Part shown: positions 22,544 through 31,474 of the stretch, piece after piece
Numbering within the stretch: position 1 is the first letter of the stretch
How the letters are laid out: every line of letters begins with the position of its first letter
From: an uncultured Bacteroidota bacterium
GTDB lineage: Bacteria > Bacteroidota > Bacteroidia > Flavobacteriales > Flavobacteriaceae
Length of the DNA stretch: 33,371 nt
Direction of reading: 5' to 3'
NCBI GenBank assembly: GCA_903889745.1
Contig: CAISYO010000097.1
Location: 1-33,371, forward strand
The notes under the pieces: generated by a model
Told to the model about the DNA's origin: nothing
Database searches by the model: none
The model's input: the letters and a program-made list of their open reading frames with translations, nothing else
Position numbers and translations under genes: made by a program

Positions 22544-23497
22544 ATGAAAGTTTTAGCAAACGACGGAATTTCAAAAAGTGGTATCAAAGCTTTAGAAAAA
22601 GGTGGATTTGAAGTCATTACTACAAAAGTAGCGCAAGAACAAGTTGCCAATTATATCAACACAAACGATGTACAAGTCATTTTAGTAAGAAGTGCTACCA
22701 AAGTACGTCAAGATATAATAGATGCTTGTCCTGGTTTAAAAATCATTGGTCGTGGCGGTGTAGGAATGGATAATATTGATGTAGATTATGCTCGTGAAAA
22801 AGGATTACACGTAATCAATACACCAGCTTCATCCTCTGAAAGTGTTGCCGAATTGGTTTTTGCTCATTTATTTACAGGAGTTCGTTTTTTACATGATGCG
22901 AATAGAAATATGCCACTTGAAGGCGATTCTAATTTTGACGGATTGAAAAAAGCGTATGCAAACGGAATTGAACTACGTGGTAAAACATTAGGAATTGTTG
23001 GTTTTGGTCGAATTGGACAAGCAGTTGCAAAAATGGCATTAGGATTAGGAATGAAAGTAATTGCAGCCGATAAATTTGTTACTGAAGCCATAATTCGTGT
23101 CGATTTTTATAATGGTCAATTCATTAATGTAGATATTGTTACCGAATCATTAGAAAATATTTTCAAGCATTCTGATTTTATTACCTTACATGTACCTGCA
23201 CAAGATGGATATGTAATTGATAAAGCTGAATTTCAATTGATGAAAGATAATGTTGGAATTGTAAACTGTGCTCGTGGAGGTGTTATAAATGAAGTAGCTT
23301 TAATTGATGCATTAGATGAAGGTAAAGTTTTATTTGCCGGTTTAGATGTATTTGAAAACGAACCTACACCAGAAATTCAAATATTAATGCATCCGAAAAT
23401 TTCATTAACTCCACATATTGGTGCGGCGACTGAAGAAGCTCAAGATCGAATTGGAACCGAACTAGCAGAACAAATTATCAGCTTATTAAAAAAATAA
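22544..23497 (+). CDS. serA: D-3-phosphoglycerate dehydrogenase, short form
   Basis: The 317-residue D-2-hydroxyacid dehydrogenase has the NAD-binding motif TLGIVGFGRIGQAVA (about 148-162). The catalytic Arg is in NCARGGVINE, the Glu region in DVFENEPTP, and the His in LTPHIGAATEEAQ. It ends soon after this, so it lacks the ACT domain that gives serine feedback in the E. coli enzyme. It oxidises 3-phosphoglycerate to 3-phosphohydroxypyruvate for SerC just upstream. The substrate is assigned mainly from this neighbour. A terminator follows. Confidence 0.92.
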   Translation: MKVLANDGISKSGIKALEKGGFEVITTKVAQEQVANYINTNDVQVILVRSATKVRQDIIDACPGLKIIGRGGVGMDNIDVDYAREKGLHVINTPASSSESVAELVFAHLFTGVRFLHDANRNMPLEGDSNFDGLKKAYANGIELRGKTLGIVGFGRIGQAVAKMALGLGMKVIAADKFVTEAIIRVDFYNGQFINVDIVTESLENIFKHSDFITLHVPAQDGYVIDKAEFQLMKDNVGIVNCARGGVINEVALIDALDEGKVLFAGLDVFENEPTPEIQILMHPKISLTPHIGAATEEAQDRIGTELAEQIISLLKK

Positions 23498-23518
23498 TTA
23501 TTATTCTATAAAATCTTT

Positions 23519-23550
23519 AAAAAAGCATCGATAGTATCGGTGCTTTTTTT
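23519..23550 (+). terminator. Intrinsic terminator after serA
   Basis: AAAAAGCATCGATA-g-TATCGGTGCTTTTTTT forms a long stem with one T-G pair and a T tract. Confidence 0.82.
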
Positions 23551-23599
23551 AATTTTGACATTATTTAAAATTGGGAAAAACAGACCACTTACCATTCTC

Positions 23600-23932
23600 A
23601 TGAAAAAACTAAAAGAACGCTGGGGTGTTAAAAGTAATAAACAAATTGTAATTATTTTTATAGTATTTGCAATTACCGGATTTAGTTCCTTACAATTAGC
23701 AAAACCTTTTTTGTCATTAATAGGAATTCCCGATACCTTTGAACCGCATTGGTTGTATCGCGTGTTACGTCTATTATTAATTTTTCCTATTTACCAAATA
23801 ATATTAGTCTTTGTAGGATATATTTTTGGTCAATTTTCATTTTTTTGGGAATTTGAAAAAAAAATGTTAGTACGATTAAAATTAGGATTTATCGCCCGTT
23901 ATATTGATTCAAAAATAAAAAAGGAGCTATAA
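23600..23932 (+). CDS. DUF6787-like membrane protein
   Basis: From MKKLKERWGVKSNKQ the protein has 110 residues and two to three hydrophobic helices (IVIIFIVFAITGFSSLQLAKPF, and LLLIFPIYQIILVFVGYIFGQF). It ends FFWEFEKKMLVRLKLGF..., a pattern I associate with the flavobacterial family DUF6787; the function is unknown. The track start at 23540 adds 20 residues overlapping the region just after the serA terminator, so I use the ATG at 23600. The last codons lie inside the palindromic terminator at 23917-23950. Confidence 0.8.
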   Translation: MKKLKERWGVKSNKQIVIIFIVFAITGFSSLQLAKPFLSLIGIPDTFEPHWLYRVLRLLLIFPIYQIILVFVGYIFGQFSFFWEFEKKMLVRLKLGFIARYIDSKIKKEL

Positions 23933-23950
23933 TTTATAGCTCCTTTTTTA
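23917..23950. terminator. Bidirectional terminator overlapping the end of the DUF6787-like gene
   Basis: AAAAAGGAGCTATA and TATAGCTCCTTTTT form a perfect 14-bp stem. It includes the last codons and stop of the plus-strand gene and ends 2 nt before the stop of the minus-strand gene. Confidence 0.92.
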
Positions 23951-23951
23951 T

Positions 23952-24251
23952 TTATTTTTTATAGTTTGTCTTAATAACATAAGTGTAAAACCAAGTTATT
24001 GTGAAGGTAGGTATAACATCTAACATAGGAATCATTTCTTCTATAAACCCAAAAATACCAGCAACTTTCCCTACTGTTCCTTTATACATATAAGCTAAGA
24101 GTAAACCGGAAATAGGTGCCCAAATAATATCAATACCTTCACCAAAAAATGGAATCGTATAAGATATTAAACCAATTCCATCAAATAGTAAACTTAAAAT
24201 TAATTTGATTTCCTTATGGTCTTTTTTCGTGTTTTGAACAAGTTCTGTCAT
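23952..24251 (-). CDS. Small membrane protein of unknown function
   Basis: The 99-residue protein has a charged N-terminus (TELVQNTKKDHKEIK). Three hydrophobic segments follow: LILSLLFDGIGLISYTIPFFG, IIWAPISGLLLAYMY, and IPMLDVIPTFTITWFYTYV. Acidic and glycine residues sit near the membrane (FDGIG, GEGIDIIW). I do not recognise a named family. It lies 48 nt downstream of folE on the same strand and may be the last gene of the msrA-folE transcript. Confidence 0.72.
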   Translation of the reverse strand: MTELVQNTKKDHKEIKLILSLLFDGIGLISYTIPFFGEGIDIIWAPISGLLLAYMYKGTVGKVAGIFGFIEEMIPMLDVIPTFTITWFYTYVIKTNYKK

Positions 24252-24299
24252 ATTATCATATTTAAATTACACATCAAATATAACAAAATTAGTGCCAAT

Positions 24300-24968
24300 T
24301 TATTCTTTATGAATCATTTTATAGAAATCATCTCTGTATTCTTTCTTATCAAATATGCCTCCATATTGTAATGTAGAGGTATAACTACTTTCATCTTTAA
24401 TTCCTCGGCTCGATACACATAAATGGGTTGCTTCCATCACAATCATAACGCTATCTATCTCTAAAACCGATTTTAGTTCATTAAAAATCTGCATGATCAT
24501 TCGCTCTTGAACTTGAGGTCGGCGTGCATAATAATCTACAATTCTATTTAATTTTGACAAGCCAATAACTTTACCAGATGAAACATATCCAATGTGTGCT
24601 TTACCTACAATTGGTAAAAAATGATGTTCGCAAGTTGAATTAAAACTGATATTTGCTTCCACCAACATTTTATCATATTGATACGAATTGTCAAAAACCG
24701 AAACTTTAGGTTTATTGGCTGGATTCAATCCCGAAAAAATTTCCTGAACAAACATCTTTGCTACTCGGTGCGGAGTTCCCTGCAAGCTATCATCGGTTAA
24801 ATCTAAACCTAACTCTTTCATAATAATCTCGAAATGTTGTTCAATAACTTCCATTTTTTGAGCATCAGAACGATGAAAAGCATCAGCACGCAAAGGAGTT
24901 TCGGCTGAGGTCATTTGATGATTATCGCCGATAATGTCAAATATTTCTTTTTCAATTGTAGTATTCAT
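24300..24968 (-). CDS. folE: GTP cyclohydrolase I
   Basis: The 222-residue enzyme is of the usual length and converts GTP to 7,8-dihydroneopterin triphosphate, the first step of folate synthesis and of preQ1 synthesis. The zinc ligands are visible: CEHHFLPIVGKAHIGY (Cys113, His116) and THLCVSSRGI (Cys184). Other family motifs are GTPHRVAKMF (64-73), GLSKLNRIVDYYARRPQVQER (136-156) and NISFNSTCEHH. It is 14 nt downstream of msrA, so both are probably one transcript. The queuosine route that it can feed ends with Tgt, also encoded in this window. Confidence 0.97.
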   Translation of the reverse strand: MNTTIEKEIFDIIGDNHQMTSAETPLRADAFHRSDAQKMEVIEQHFEIIMKELGLDLTDDSLQGTPHRVAKMFVQEIFSGLNPANKPKVSVFDNSYQYDKMLVEANISFNSTCEHHFLPIVGKAHIGYVSSGKVIGLSKLNRIVDYYARRPQVQERMIMQIFNELKSVLEIDSVMIVMEATHLCVSSRGIKDESSYTSTLQYGGIFDKKEYRDDFYKMIHKE

Positions 24969-24982
24969 AGCAATATGTCCTT

Positions 24983-25636
24983 CTATTTTAATTTCGATTT
25001 ATAATACTTATGTAATTTTTCCAATTTTGGAGCAATAACCATTTGGCAATAACCTTGCTCTGCATTTTGATTGTAATAGTTTTGATGATATTCCTCTGCA
25101 GGATAAAAAACAGTAGCCTTAGATACTTTAGTTACAATTTCCTTATCATACAATTTTTCTCCACTAATTAATGAAATGTATTTTTCTGCTTTATCTTTTT
25201 GCACCTCAGAATGATAAAAAATTTCACTTCGGTATTGCGTCCCAACATCAGCTCCTTGACGATTCAAAGTAGTAGGATCATGTGTTCCAAAAAATACTTC
25301 TAATAAATCTTCGTAGGCCACTTTATTTGGATCAAACGTTATTTGTATCGCTTCGGCATGACCAGTTTCTCCTGAACAAATATCCTTATATGTAGGATTC
25401 AAAGTTTTACCACCAATATATCCCGAAACTACTTTTTCAACTCCATCAATTTCTAAAAAAATGGCTTCTGTACACCAAAAACAACCACCAGCAAATGTTG
25501 CTATTTCCATACCTGTTGTATTTTCTACTTGTATATTATTATTCTTATTCATTTCCGCTATCGAATTGTCTTTAGCCACACAAGAAACATTGGCAAAACA
25601 AAAACTAAAGAATGATAAGGGTATTACTATTTTCAT
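24983..25636 (-). CDS. msrA: Peptide-methionine (S)-S-oxide reductase, predicted lipoprotein
   Basis: The MsrA domain begins at about residue 44 with [13 protein letters not shown] (catalytic Cys52) and continues with [50 protein letters not shown] and [21 protein letters not shown]. The cysteine in GYCQ is a candidate resolving residue. In front of it is a 19-residue hydrophobic leader ending NVSC, a lipobox-like site, then a polar Asn/Lys linker. It is therefore probably an exported, membrane-anchored repair enzyme for oxidised methionines in envelope proteins, not the cytoplasmic form. A -7 box lies about 20 nt upstream, and folE follows closely. Confidence 0.94.
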   Translation of the reverse strand: MKIVIPLSFFSFCFANVSCVAKDNSIAEMNKNNNIQVENTTGMEIATFAGGCFWCTEAIFLEIDGVEKVVSGYIGGKTLNPTYKDICSGETGHAEAIQITFDPNKVAYEDLLEVFFGTHDPTTLNRQGADVGTQYRSEIFYHSEVQKDKAEKYISLISGEKLYDKEIVTKVSKATVFYPAEEYHQNYYNQNAEQGYCQMVIAPKLEKLHKYYKSKLK

Positions 25637-25655
25637 TTTCGATTATTTTGTTTAA

Positions 25656-25663
25656 CAAAAGTA
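25656..25663 (-). promoter_or_regulatory. -7 box for msrA-folE
   Basis: On minus, TACTTTTG matches TAnnTTTG, 19 nt before the msrA ATG. A TTTG lies 15 nt upstream, shorter than the usual 19-21 nt. Confidence 0.45.
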
Positions 25664-25782
25664 ATAAAATATTAAACACAAATTACGTTTTAACGAAAGT
25701 TTATCGTTTAGTAGATGAAAATAGATTTGAATTTGATTTTTTATTAGGCAAAAATCTTTGTTTCTTTGTAAAAAATAGTGGT

Positions 25783-26451
25783 ATGATACTTGCAAAAAAT
25801 CTACATAAATATTACGATTCATTACACGTATTAAAAGGTGTTGATTTACATATTCAAAAAGGAGAAATTGTTTCTATTGTGGGGGCATCAGGTGCCGGAA
25901 AAACAACGTTACTTCAAATTTTAGGCACTTTAGATCTTCCACAAAAACAAACAGATACAATATTAGAAATCAATGGGAAATCAGTTCTAAACTTACCCGA
26001 TGTTGCGCTGTCTAAATTCAGAAATACTCATTTAGGATTTATTTTTCAATTTCATCAATTACTTCCCGAATTTTCGGCCTTAGAAAATGTTTGTATTCCA
26101 GGTTTAATTGCAAAAAATGAAAAATCAGTAGTAGAATTAGAAGCAAAAAAAATATTAACCTATTTAGGGTTAGCCGAAAGAATGCATCACAAACCGAGCG
26201 AACTTTCGGGTGGTGAACAACAACGTGTTGCGGTTGCTAGAGCCTTAATCAATAAACCAGCTGTTATTTTTGCCGATGAACCTTCAGGGAATTTAGATAA
26301 AACTTCGGCTCAAAACTTACATGAATTGTTTTTTAAATTGCGTGATGAATTTGGGCAAACGTTTGTTATTGTTACCCATAATGAAGAATTGGCCAACATG
26401 GCTGATCGAAAACTAACGATGGTAGATGGGAATATTGTAACGAGTAACTAA
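25783..26451 (+). CDS. ABC transporter ATP-binding protein, LolD/MacB-like
   Basis: From [20 protein letters not shown] the protein has 222 residues with all ABC motifs: Walker [10 protein letters not shown] (34-42), Q-loop [18 protein letters not shown], signature [15 protein letters not shown], Walker [13 protein letters not shown], and H-loop VTHNEE. The [10 protein letters not shown] and EPSGNLD patterns are typical of the LolD/MacB group, which energises lipoprotein release or mechanotransmission systems. No permease is adjacent. The track start at 25612 overlaps msrA and adds 57 residues of AT-rich intergenic translation, so I use 25783. The TAATG overlap couples it to the next gene. 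Confidence 0.93.
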   Translation: MILAKNLHKYYDSLHVLKGVDLHIQKGEIVSIVGASGAGKTTLLQILGTLDLPQKQTDTILEINGKSVLNLPDVALSKFRNTHLGFIFQFHQLLPEFSALENVCIPGLIAKNEKSVVELEAKKILTYLGLAERMHHKPSELSGGEQQRVAVARALINKPAVIFADEPSGNLDKTSAQNLHELFFKLRDEFGQTFVIVTHNEELANMADRKLTMVDGNIVTSN

Positions 26452-27209
26452 TGAATGCCTCGGAACTTAAAGAAATTCTTGACGAAAAAGTCGAGTTGTA
26501 CAACAATCCAAATTTCATTGAAAGCGATCCTATTCAGATTCCTCATTCCTATTCATTAAAGGAAGATATTGAAATAGCTGGGTTTTTAGCGGCTACTATT
26601 GCTTGGGGAAATCGAAAAATGATCATCAACAATGCCACTAAAATGATGGATTTGATGGGAAACTCGCCCTACGATTTTGTCATGAATCATTCCAATTCAC
26701 AATTAGAAAATTTAGAAAATTTTGTGCATCGCACTTTTAACGGACAAGATTTCATCGGATTTAAGAAAGGCTTGCGACACATTTACCAAAATCATAACGG
26801 ATTAGAAGCTGTTTTTTCAAAAGAAAATATAACGATGCAACACACTATTTCTGAATTTAAACAGTTGTTTTTTGAAGCACATCATTTGAACCGTACTGAA
26901 AAACATATTTCCGATCCACTCAATGGTTCAGCTGCAAAGCGTATTAACATGTATTTACGCTGGATGGTTCGAAAAGATACTAAAGGTGTCGATTTTGGTA
27001 TTTGGAAAACCATTTCACCCGCAGCACTTTCTTGCCCACTTGATGTTCACTCGGGTAATGTTGCTCGAAAATTAGGTTTACTCCACCGCACACTAAACGA
27101 TGCAAAGGCTGTTGCAGAACTCGATGCACAACTCCGTATTTTGGATCCAAACGACCCTGTAAAATACGATTTTGCCTTGTTTGGATTAGGTGTTTTTGAA
27201 GGGTTTTAA
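26451..27209 (+). CDS. TIGR02757 / DUF2400 family protein
   Basis: This 252-residue protein resembles the TIGR02757 (DUF2400) family, widespread in Bacteroidetes and of unknown function. Characteristic blocks are IQIPHSYSLKEDIEIAGFLAATIAWGNRKMI (about 28-58), SDPLNGSAAKRINMYLRWMVRKD (about 158-180), and CPLDVHSGNVARKLGLL (about 197-213), the last with a helix-hairpin-helix-glycosylase flavour (LDVHSG). This recalls DNA-repair glycosylases, but the link is inference. Its ATG overlaps the stop of the ABC ATPase gene by one base. The family name is from memory of the motifs. Confidence 0.85.
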   Translation: MNASELKEILDEKVELYNNPNFIESDPIQIPHSYSLKEDIEIAGFLAATIAWGNRKMIINNATKMMDLMGNSPYDFVMNHSNSQLENLENFVHRTFNGQDFIGFKKGLRHIYQNHNGLEAVFSKENITMQHTISEFKQLFFEAHHLNRTEKHISDPLNGSAAKRINMYLRWMVRKDTKGVDFGIWKTISPAALSCPLDVHSGNVARKLGLLHRTLNDAKAVAELDAQLRILDPNDPVKYDFALFGLGVFEGF

Positions 27210-27210
27210 A

Positions 27211-27237
27211 ACAAAAAATCCTGCCGAAACAGGATTC
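27211..27237 (-). terminator. Terminator of tRNA-Ala
   Basis: On minus, AATCCTG-tttcgg-CAGGATTTTTTG follows the tRNA directly with a T tract. On plus there is no T tract after the stem, so it terminates the tRNA better than the upstream protein gene. Confidence 0.8.
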
Positions 27238-27240
27238 TAG

Positions 27241-27314
27241 TGGAGAAGATGGGGCTCGAACCCACGACCTCTTGACTGCCAGTCAAGCACTCTAGCCAAC
27301 TGAGCTACATCCCC
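27241..27314 (-). tRNA. tRNA-Ala (anticodon GGC)
   Basis: The minus strand folds as a complete 74-nt cloverleaf. The acceptor is GGGGATG/CTTCTCC with the G3-U70 pair that identifies alanine tRNA. The D arm is GCTC...GAGT. The anticodon stem CTTGA/TCAAG carries loop CTGGCAG (anticodon GGC). The T arm is GTGGG-TTCGAGC-CCCAT, and the discriminator is A73. CCA is not encoded. One acceptor pair (position 6-67) is T-T. Confidence 0.95.
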
Positions 27315-27402
27315 AAAATTTTTACGAATATACTATTTTTAACTAAATAATTTTATTTTGATTGATAAAATTGAACTAGTTTTACGATTCTAAAATAAAA
27401 TC

Positions 27403-27975
27403 ATGCACGCAGATTATATAATTGATGAACAATTTACCGATATTATTTATGCAGAGAATGATATCAAGTTTAAAGAATATGAAAATTGCACGTTTACTAA
27501 ATGCGATTTTACAGCGTGTTCATTTACCGCAGTAACGTTTATAGATTGTAATTTTTTTGATTGTAATTTTAAAAACACAAAAATCAACCACGTTTCGTTG
27601 CGGGATGTATGGTTTACCAATTGCGATTTTACGGCGGTTAACTTTGCCATGACCGATCAAATTTTATATGAATTTCACTTCAAAGACAGTTTGTTAGATT
27701 ATGCCCAATTTTACAGTTTGAAACTAAAAAAAATGCAATTCATTAATTGTAGTATGATTGCGGTAGACATTATGGAAAGCGATTTAACCGAAGCGTTATT
27801 TGATAATTGTAATTTAAGACATGCCGTTTTCATAGGCACCACTGCTAATAAAACCGATTTTTCTAGCAGTTATGATTTCATCATAGATCCTGAAAAAAAC
27901 AAACTAAAAAGAGCTATTTTTTCCACTGAAAATTTGGCGGGTCTTTTGAAAAAATATGACTTGGTAATAAAATAG
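27403..27975 (+). CDS. Pentapeptide-repeat protein
   Basis: Most of this 190-residue protein is built of pentapeptide repeats, (A/C/S)-(D/N/S)-(F/L)-x-x. Examples are CTFTKCDFTACSFTAVTF (about 28-45), CNFFDCNF, CDFTAVNFAM, CSMIAVDIMESDLTEALF and CNLRHAVF. They predict a right-handed quadrilateral β-helix. A less regular segment (DQILYEFHFKDSLLDYAQFY) could be the hinge between two coils, as in Qnr/MfpA-type proteins, and the C-terminus is short and charged. A gyrase-protecting role is possible for this fold but is not shown by sequence. It stands alone downstream of the tRNA. Confidence 0.88.
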   Translation: MHADYIIDEQFTDIIYAENDIKFKEYENCTFTKCDFTACSFTAVTFIDCNFFDCNFKNTKINHVSLRDVWFTNCDFTAVNFAMTDQILYEFHFKDSLLDYAQFYSLKLKKMQFINCSMIAVDIMESDLTEALFDNCNLRHAVFIGTTANKTDFSSSYDFIIDPEKNKLKRAIFSTENLAGLLKKYDLVIK

Positions 27976-28017
27976 TTGATTGAATTGCTTATCTTCAATA
28001 AATTACAAATCAACTAT
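27972..28017. repeat. 10-bp perfect inverted repeat spanning the pentapeptide gene stop
   Basis: ATAGTTGATT and AATCAACTAT are separated by 26 nt. The first arm contains the TAG stop codon. There is no T tract after it, so it may be a weak terminator or an mRNA 3' stabiliser. Confidence 0.5.
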
Positions 28018-28095
28018 TGCAGTAAGTTTATGTTTTTGTTAACATGCTAGATAATTATATTCATTAAATTCGTTAATCAATTCAATAAATAAACT

Positions 28096-28656
28096 ATGAA
28101 AAAGATCATAACTGTGTTCATCATAACTGTAGTTATAATTAGCAGCCAATTATTCACCAATTGTGAAGAAAAAAAAGAAACTACAACTATTTCGAAACCG
28201 GCACCCCAACCGCTAACAGAAGCGCAACAAAAAGCTAATCGGGAAGCGCGAGCAAAATGGGAAGCTTCACCCGATGGCATCGAATACAAAAAATGGCAAA
28301 ACTCGCCGGAAGGAAAAAAAATAAAAGTCAGTCATGACAAAATAAGAAAGCAACTTCAAGAATTCACAACCATGGAAGCCGTAGTAACTTCGGTTACGTT
28401 TGAGCGTCAGGGAACAAAAGGAAAAGTTCCAAAATGGCTGTTGGTGCAAATTGAAGGCGAAACTTACATGATGCAATTTATTTCTAAAGAGTTTGAACAA
28501 TTGAAAAGCTTGCAAGTCAACGATAAAATTAGCCTGAAAAGCCGCAGTGCTGGGTATTCCAACAATCATCCGTATTTGATTATTACGGGCGATTATATTG
28601 CAAAAGATAATAAAGTGCTTTTTAAACGCGACTTAAGTAAAAATAATCGTTGTTAA
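28096..28656 (+). CDS. Lipoprotein of unknown function
   Basis: The 186-residue protein has a hydrophobic leader (KKIITVFIITVVIISSQLF) ending TNC, consistent with a lipoprotein signal with Asn at -1, which Bacteroidetes tolerate. A Thr/Pro-rich linker follows. Next is a charged region with a repeated motif, KWEASPDGIEYKKW and KWQNSPEGKKIK (about 53-76). The C-terminal β-rich domain (AVVTSVTFERQGTKG ... DKISLKSRSAGYS) has an OB-fold-like strand pattern, which is only an impression. I do not recognise a family. It stands between the pentapeptide gene and the convergent valS, with a terminator after it. Confidence 0.75.
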   Translation: MKKIITVFIITVVIISSQLFTNCEEKKETTTISKPAPQPLTEAQQKANREARAKWEASPDGIEYKKWQNSPEGKKIKVSHDKIRKQLQEFTTMEAVVTSVTFERQGTKGKVPKWLLVQIEGETYMMQFISKEFEQLKSLQVNDKISLKSRSAGYSNNHPYLIITGDYIAKDNKVLFKRDLSKNNRC

Positions 28657-28680
28657 ATATAGTAAACGTTTTACAAAATA

Positions 28681-28714
28681 ATCCCGAGCGAAAACTCGGG
28701 ATTCTTTTTTTTTA
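28681..28714 (+). terminator. Intrinsic terminator after the lipoprotein gene
   Basis: ATCCCGAG-cgaaaa-CTCGGGAT is a perfect 8-bp stem followed by a long T tract. It is weaker in the valS direction. Confidence 0.9.
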
Positions 28715-28719
28715 ATATA

Positions 28720-31347
28720 CTATTTCAAACCGGCCAAACTTTGCTCAATCATCGCAATTTTTGCCAAAGCATCGGCTTCTTTTTTGCGTTCGTTGGCAAT
28801 CACTTGTTCGGGTGCGCCGGCTACAAATTTCTCGTTAGACAATTTGCCTTGCACCGAGCGTAAGAATCCTTTGGTGTAGTTTAACTCTTCGGTTAATTTT
28901 GCAATTTCTGCTTCCACATCAATAGCGCCCGTAATCGGAATAAAATACTCGTTTGATTTCACACGATACGATAAGGCTCCGTCTACTTTATCTGAAACAT
29001 ACTCCAAGGTACTTACGTTTCCTAATTTCTGCACCACGGCATCAAAATAGGTTGCGGCTTTTTCATTATTCATCACGCGCAATTCAATGGCATCTCTAAA
29101 CGGAATATTTTTATCTTTACGAATGGTTCTAATTCCTGAAATGACTTCGGTAGCAAAATCAAAATCAGCAATTAATTGTGCATTAAAAGGTTTGGCTGTT
29201 GGCCACTCCCCTACAATCAACGCTTGTTCTGGTGTTCTTTCGGCAATGTGGTGCCACAATTCTTCCGTTAAAAACGGCATAAACGGATGCAACAATTTCA
29301 AGTTGTTTTCCAACATTTCAATGGCTTTGTCAAAAGTTGCTTTATCAATTGGTTGTTGGTAGCCTGGTTTGATCATTTCTAAGAACCACGAACAAAAATC
29401 GTCCCAAACCAATTTGTAAATACCCATTAAAGCATCCGACAAACGGTATTTATCAAAATTATCTTCAATTTCAACTAAGGTTTGTTGCAATTTCGCTTCG
29501 TACCATTCAATCGCCACTTTAGACGATTCGGGTTGAGTAATATCGGCTACTTCCCATCCTTTGATCAGTTTGAAGGCGTTCCAAATTTTATTAGCAAATC
29601 CTTTTCCTTGGTTGCATAATTCTTCATCAAATAAAATATCGTTTCCTGCCGAAGCACTTAATAATAATCCTACACGAACTCCATCGGCACCAAATTTTTC
29701 AATTAATCCCAATGGTTCAGGCGAATTCCCTAATGATTTAGACATTTTACGTCCTTGCTTATCACGAACTAATCCGGTTAAATATACGTTTGAAAATGGT
29801 TTTTCGCCGGCATATTCATAACCTGCAATAATCATACGTGCTACCCAGAAGAACAAAATATCGGGTCCGGTAACTAAATCATTTGTTGGATAATAGTATT
29901 TAAAATCTTCATTTTCTGGGTTTAAAACGCCTCCAAAAACGGCCATTGGCCATAACCATGAAGAAAACCAAGTATCTAATGCATCGGCATCTTGTCTTAG
30001 GTCGTTTATGGTTAATTGTTTATTGTTGGTTTTGGCTTGTGCTAAAGCTAAAGCTTCTTCTTTGGTTTCAGCTACAACGAAATCTTCTTTTCCGTCGCCA
30101 TAATAATACGCTGGAATTTGTTGTCCCCACCATAATTGGCGCGAAATATTCCAATCGCGAATGTTGTTTAACCAATGCGCGTAGGTATTGTTGAAACGGC
30201 TTGGATATAATTTAACATCATCAGATTCTAAAACGGCTTTGATTGCAGGTTTTACCAAATCTTCCATTTTTAAGAACCATTGATCGGATAAACGAGGTTC
30301 GATAACAGCTTTCGTTCGTTCAGAAGTTCCTACTTTATTCAAATGGGTCTCTGTTTTTGCTAAAGCACCTATAGTTTCAAGCTCTTTAGCAATTTCTTCA
30401 CGAACAACGAATCTGTCTTTCCCTTGGTAATGCAATCCGAAAGAATTCAAAGTAGCATCTTCATTGAAAATATCGATGATTTCTAAATTGTGTTTATCGC
30501 CTAAAGTTTTATCGTTTGTATCGTGCGCCGGTGTTACTTTTAAGCAACCGGTTCCAAATTCTACATCAACATATTCGTCTTCAATAATAGGAATCACTCG
30601 ACCACAAATAGGTACAATAGCTTTTTTACCTTTCAAATGCGTAAAACGCTCATCATTCGGATTGATGCAAATGGCAGTATCTCCAAAAATGGTTTCGGGA
30701 CGCGTGGTTGCTACGGTTAAAAAATCAGATGAACCTTCAATCTTATAATTAATAAAATACAATTTTCCTTGGCGTTCTTCAAAGATTACTTCTTCGTCAG
30801 ATAATGTGGTTTTTGCTTCTGGATCCCAGTTTACCATTCGGTAACCGCGATAAATTAATCCTTTGTTGTATAAATCTACAAACGAATGAATTACAGAAGC
30901 TGACATATCGTCATCCATTGTAAACTTGGTACGATTCCAATCGCATGAACAACCTAATTGTTTTAGTTGTTCTAAAATGGTTCCGCCGTATTTATCAGTC
31001 CATTCCCAGGCATGTTTTAGAAATTCTTCGCGCGTTAAATCATTTTTATTGATGCCTTCTTCTTTTAACTTGGCCACTACTTTTGCTTCGGTTGCAATAG
31101 AAGCATGATCGGTTCCTGGTACCCAACACGCATTGAATCCTTTTAAACGCGCACGACGAATTAATACATCTTGAATGGTATTATTCAACATGTGCCCCAT
31201 GTGTAAGACTCCCGTTACATTAGGTGGCGGAATAACAATTGTATAGGGCGTTCTATGGTCGGGTTTTGAAGAAAAATAATCATTTTTCATCCAATAGGCG
31301 TACCATTTTTGTTCTACTTCTTTAGCGTTGAATTGTGCGGGAATCAT
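28720..31347 (-). CDS. valS: Valyl-tRNA synthetase
   Basis: The 875-residue class Ia synthetase charges tRNA-Val. The HIGH motif is HMGHML in [14 protein letters not shown] (about 39-52), and KMSKS appears in [14 protein letters not shown]. The editing (CP1) domain includes [17 protein letters not shown] and [12 protein letters not shown]. The [13 protein letters not shown] block is typical of ValRS. The C-terminus ([20 protein letters not shown]... ) is the coiled-coil arm that contacts tRNA. Length and start ([19 protein letters not shown]) fit the family. It is alone on the minus strand. The 314-nt region upstream holds repeats but no T-box-like leader that I can see. Confidence 0.97.
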   Translation of the reverse strand: MIPAQFNAKEVEQKWYAYWMKNDYFSSKPDHRTPYTIVIPPPNVTGVLHMGHMLNNTIQDVLIRRARLKGFNACWVPGTDHASIATEAKVVAKLKEEGINKNDLTREEFLKHAWEWTDKYGGTILEQLKQLGCSCDWNRTKFTMDDDMSASVIHSFVDLYNKGLIYRGYRMVNWDPEAKTTLSDEEVIFEERQGKLYFINYKIEGSSDFLTVATTRPETIFGDTAICINPNDERFTHLKGKKAIVPICGRVIPIIEDEYVDVEFGTGCLKVTPAHDTNDKTLGDKHNLEIIDIFNEDATLNSFGLHYQGKDRFVVREEIAKELETIGALAKTETHLNKVGTSERTKAVIEPRLSDQWFLKMEDLVKPAIKAVLESDDVKLYPSRFNNTYAHWLNNIRDWNISRQLWWGQQIPAYYYGDGKEDFVVAETKEEALALAQAKTNNKQLTINDLRQDADALDTWFSSWLWPMAVFGGVLNPENEDFKYYYPTNDLVTGPDILFFWVARMIIAGYEYAGEKPFSNVYLTGLVRDKQGRKMSKSLGNSPEPLGLIEKFGADGVRVGLLLSASAGNDILFDEELCNQGKGFANKIWNAFKLIKGWEVADITQPESSKVAIEWYEAKLQQTLVEIEDNFDKYRLSDALMGIYKLVWDDFCSWFLEMIKPGYQQPIDKATFDKAIEMLENNLKLLHPFMPFLTEELWHHIAERTPEQALIVGEWPTAKPFNAQLIADFDFATEVISGIRTIRKDKNIPFRDAIELRVMNNEKAATYFDAVVQKLGNVSTLEYVSDKVDGALSYRVKSNEYFIPITGAIDVEAEIAKLTEELNYTKGFLRSVQGKLSNEKFVAGAPEQVIANERKKEADALAKIAMIEQSLAGLK

Positions 31348-31349
31348 AT

Positions 31350-31392
31350 AATTTTTAGATTTCAGATATTAGATTTTTGATTTCAGATTTAC
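31350..31392 (-). repeat. Slipped AT-rich repeat directly upstream of valS
   Basis: Minus-strand reading is ATCTGAAATCAAAAATCTAA..., with units ATCTGAAATC / AAAAATCTAAT, ending a few bases before the valS ATG. It is the same class as the tracts before tgt, the permease and the ferredoxin. Confidence 0.55.
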
Positions 31393-31474
31393 GCTGAATA
31401 TTTTTAAAACAACGATTACAAAAAATCGAAAAATTAGCTTTCTAGCCCCGATGGAAGCGGCACCTTGTAGAGCG

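Noticed and set aside
25612-25782. 57-residue N-terminal extension of the ABC ATPase
   Set aside because: It overlaps msrA and the promoter region and has no similarity to ABC proteins, which start at MILAKNL.
27403-27975. Calling the pentapeptide-repeat protein a Qnr quinolone-resistance protein
   Set aside because: The fold fits, but length, loops and residues specific to Qnr cannot be confirmed by eye; the call would go beyond the evidence.
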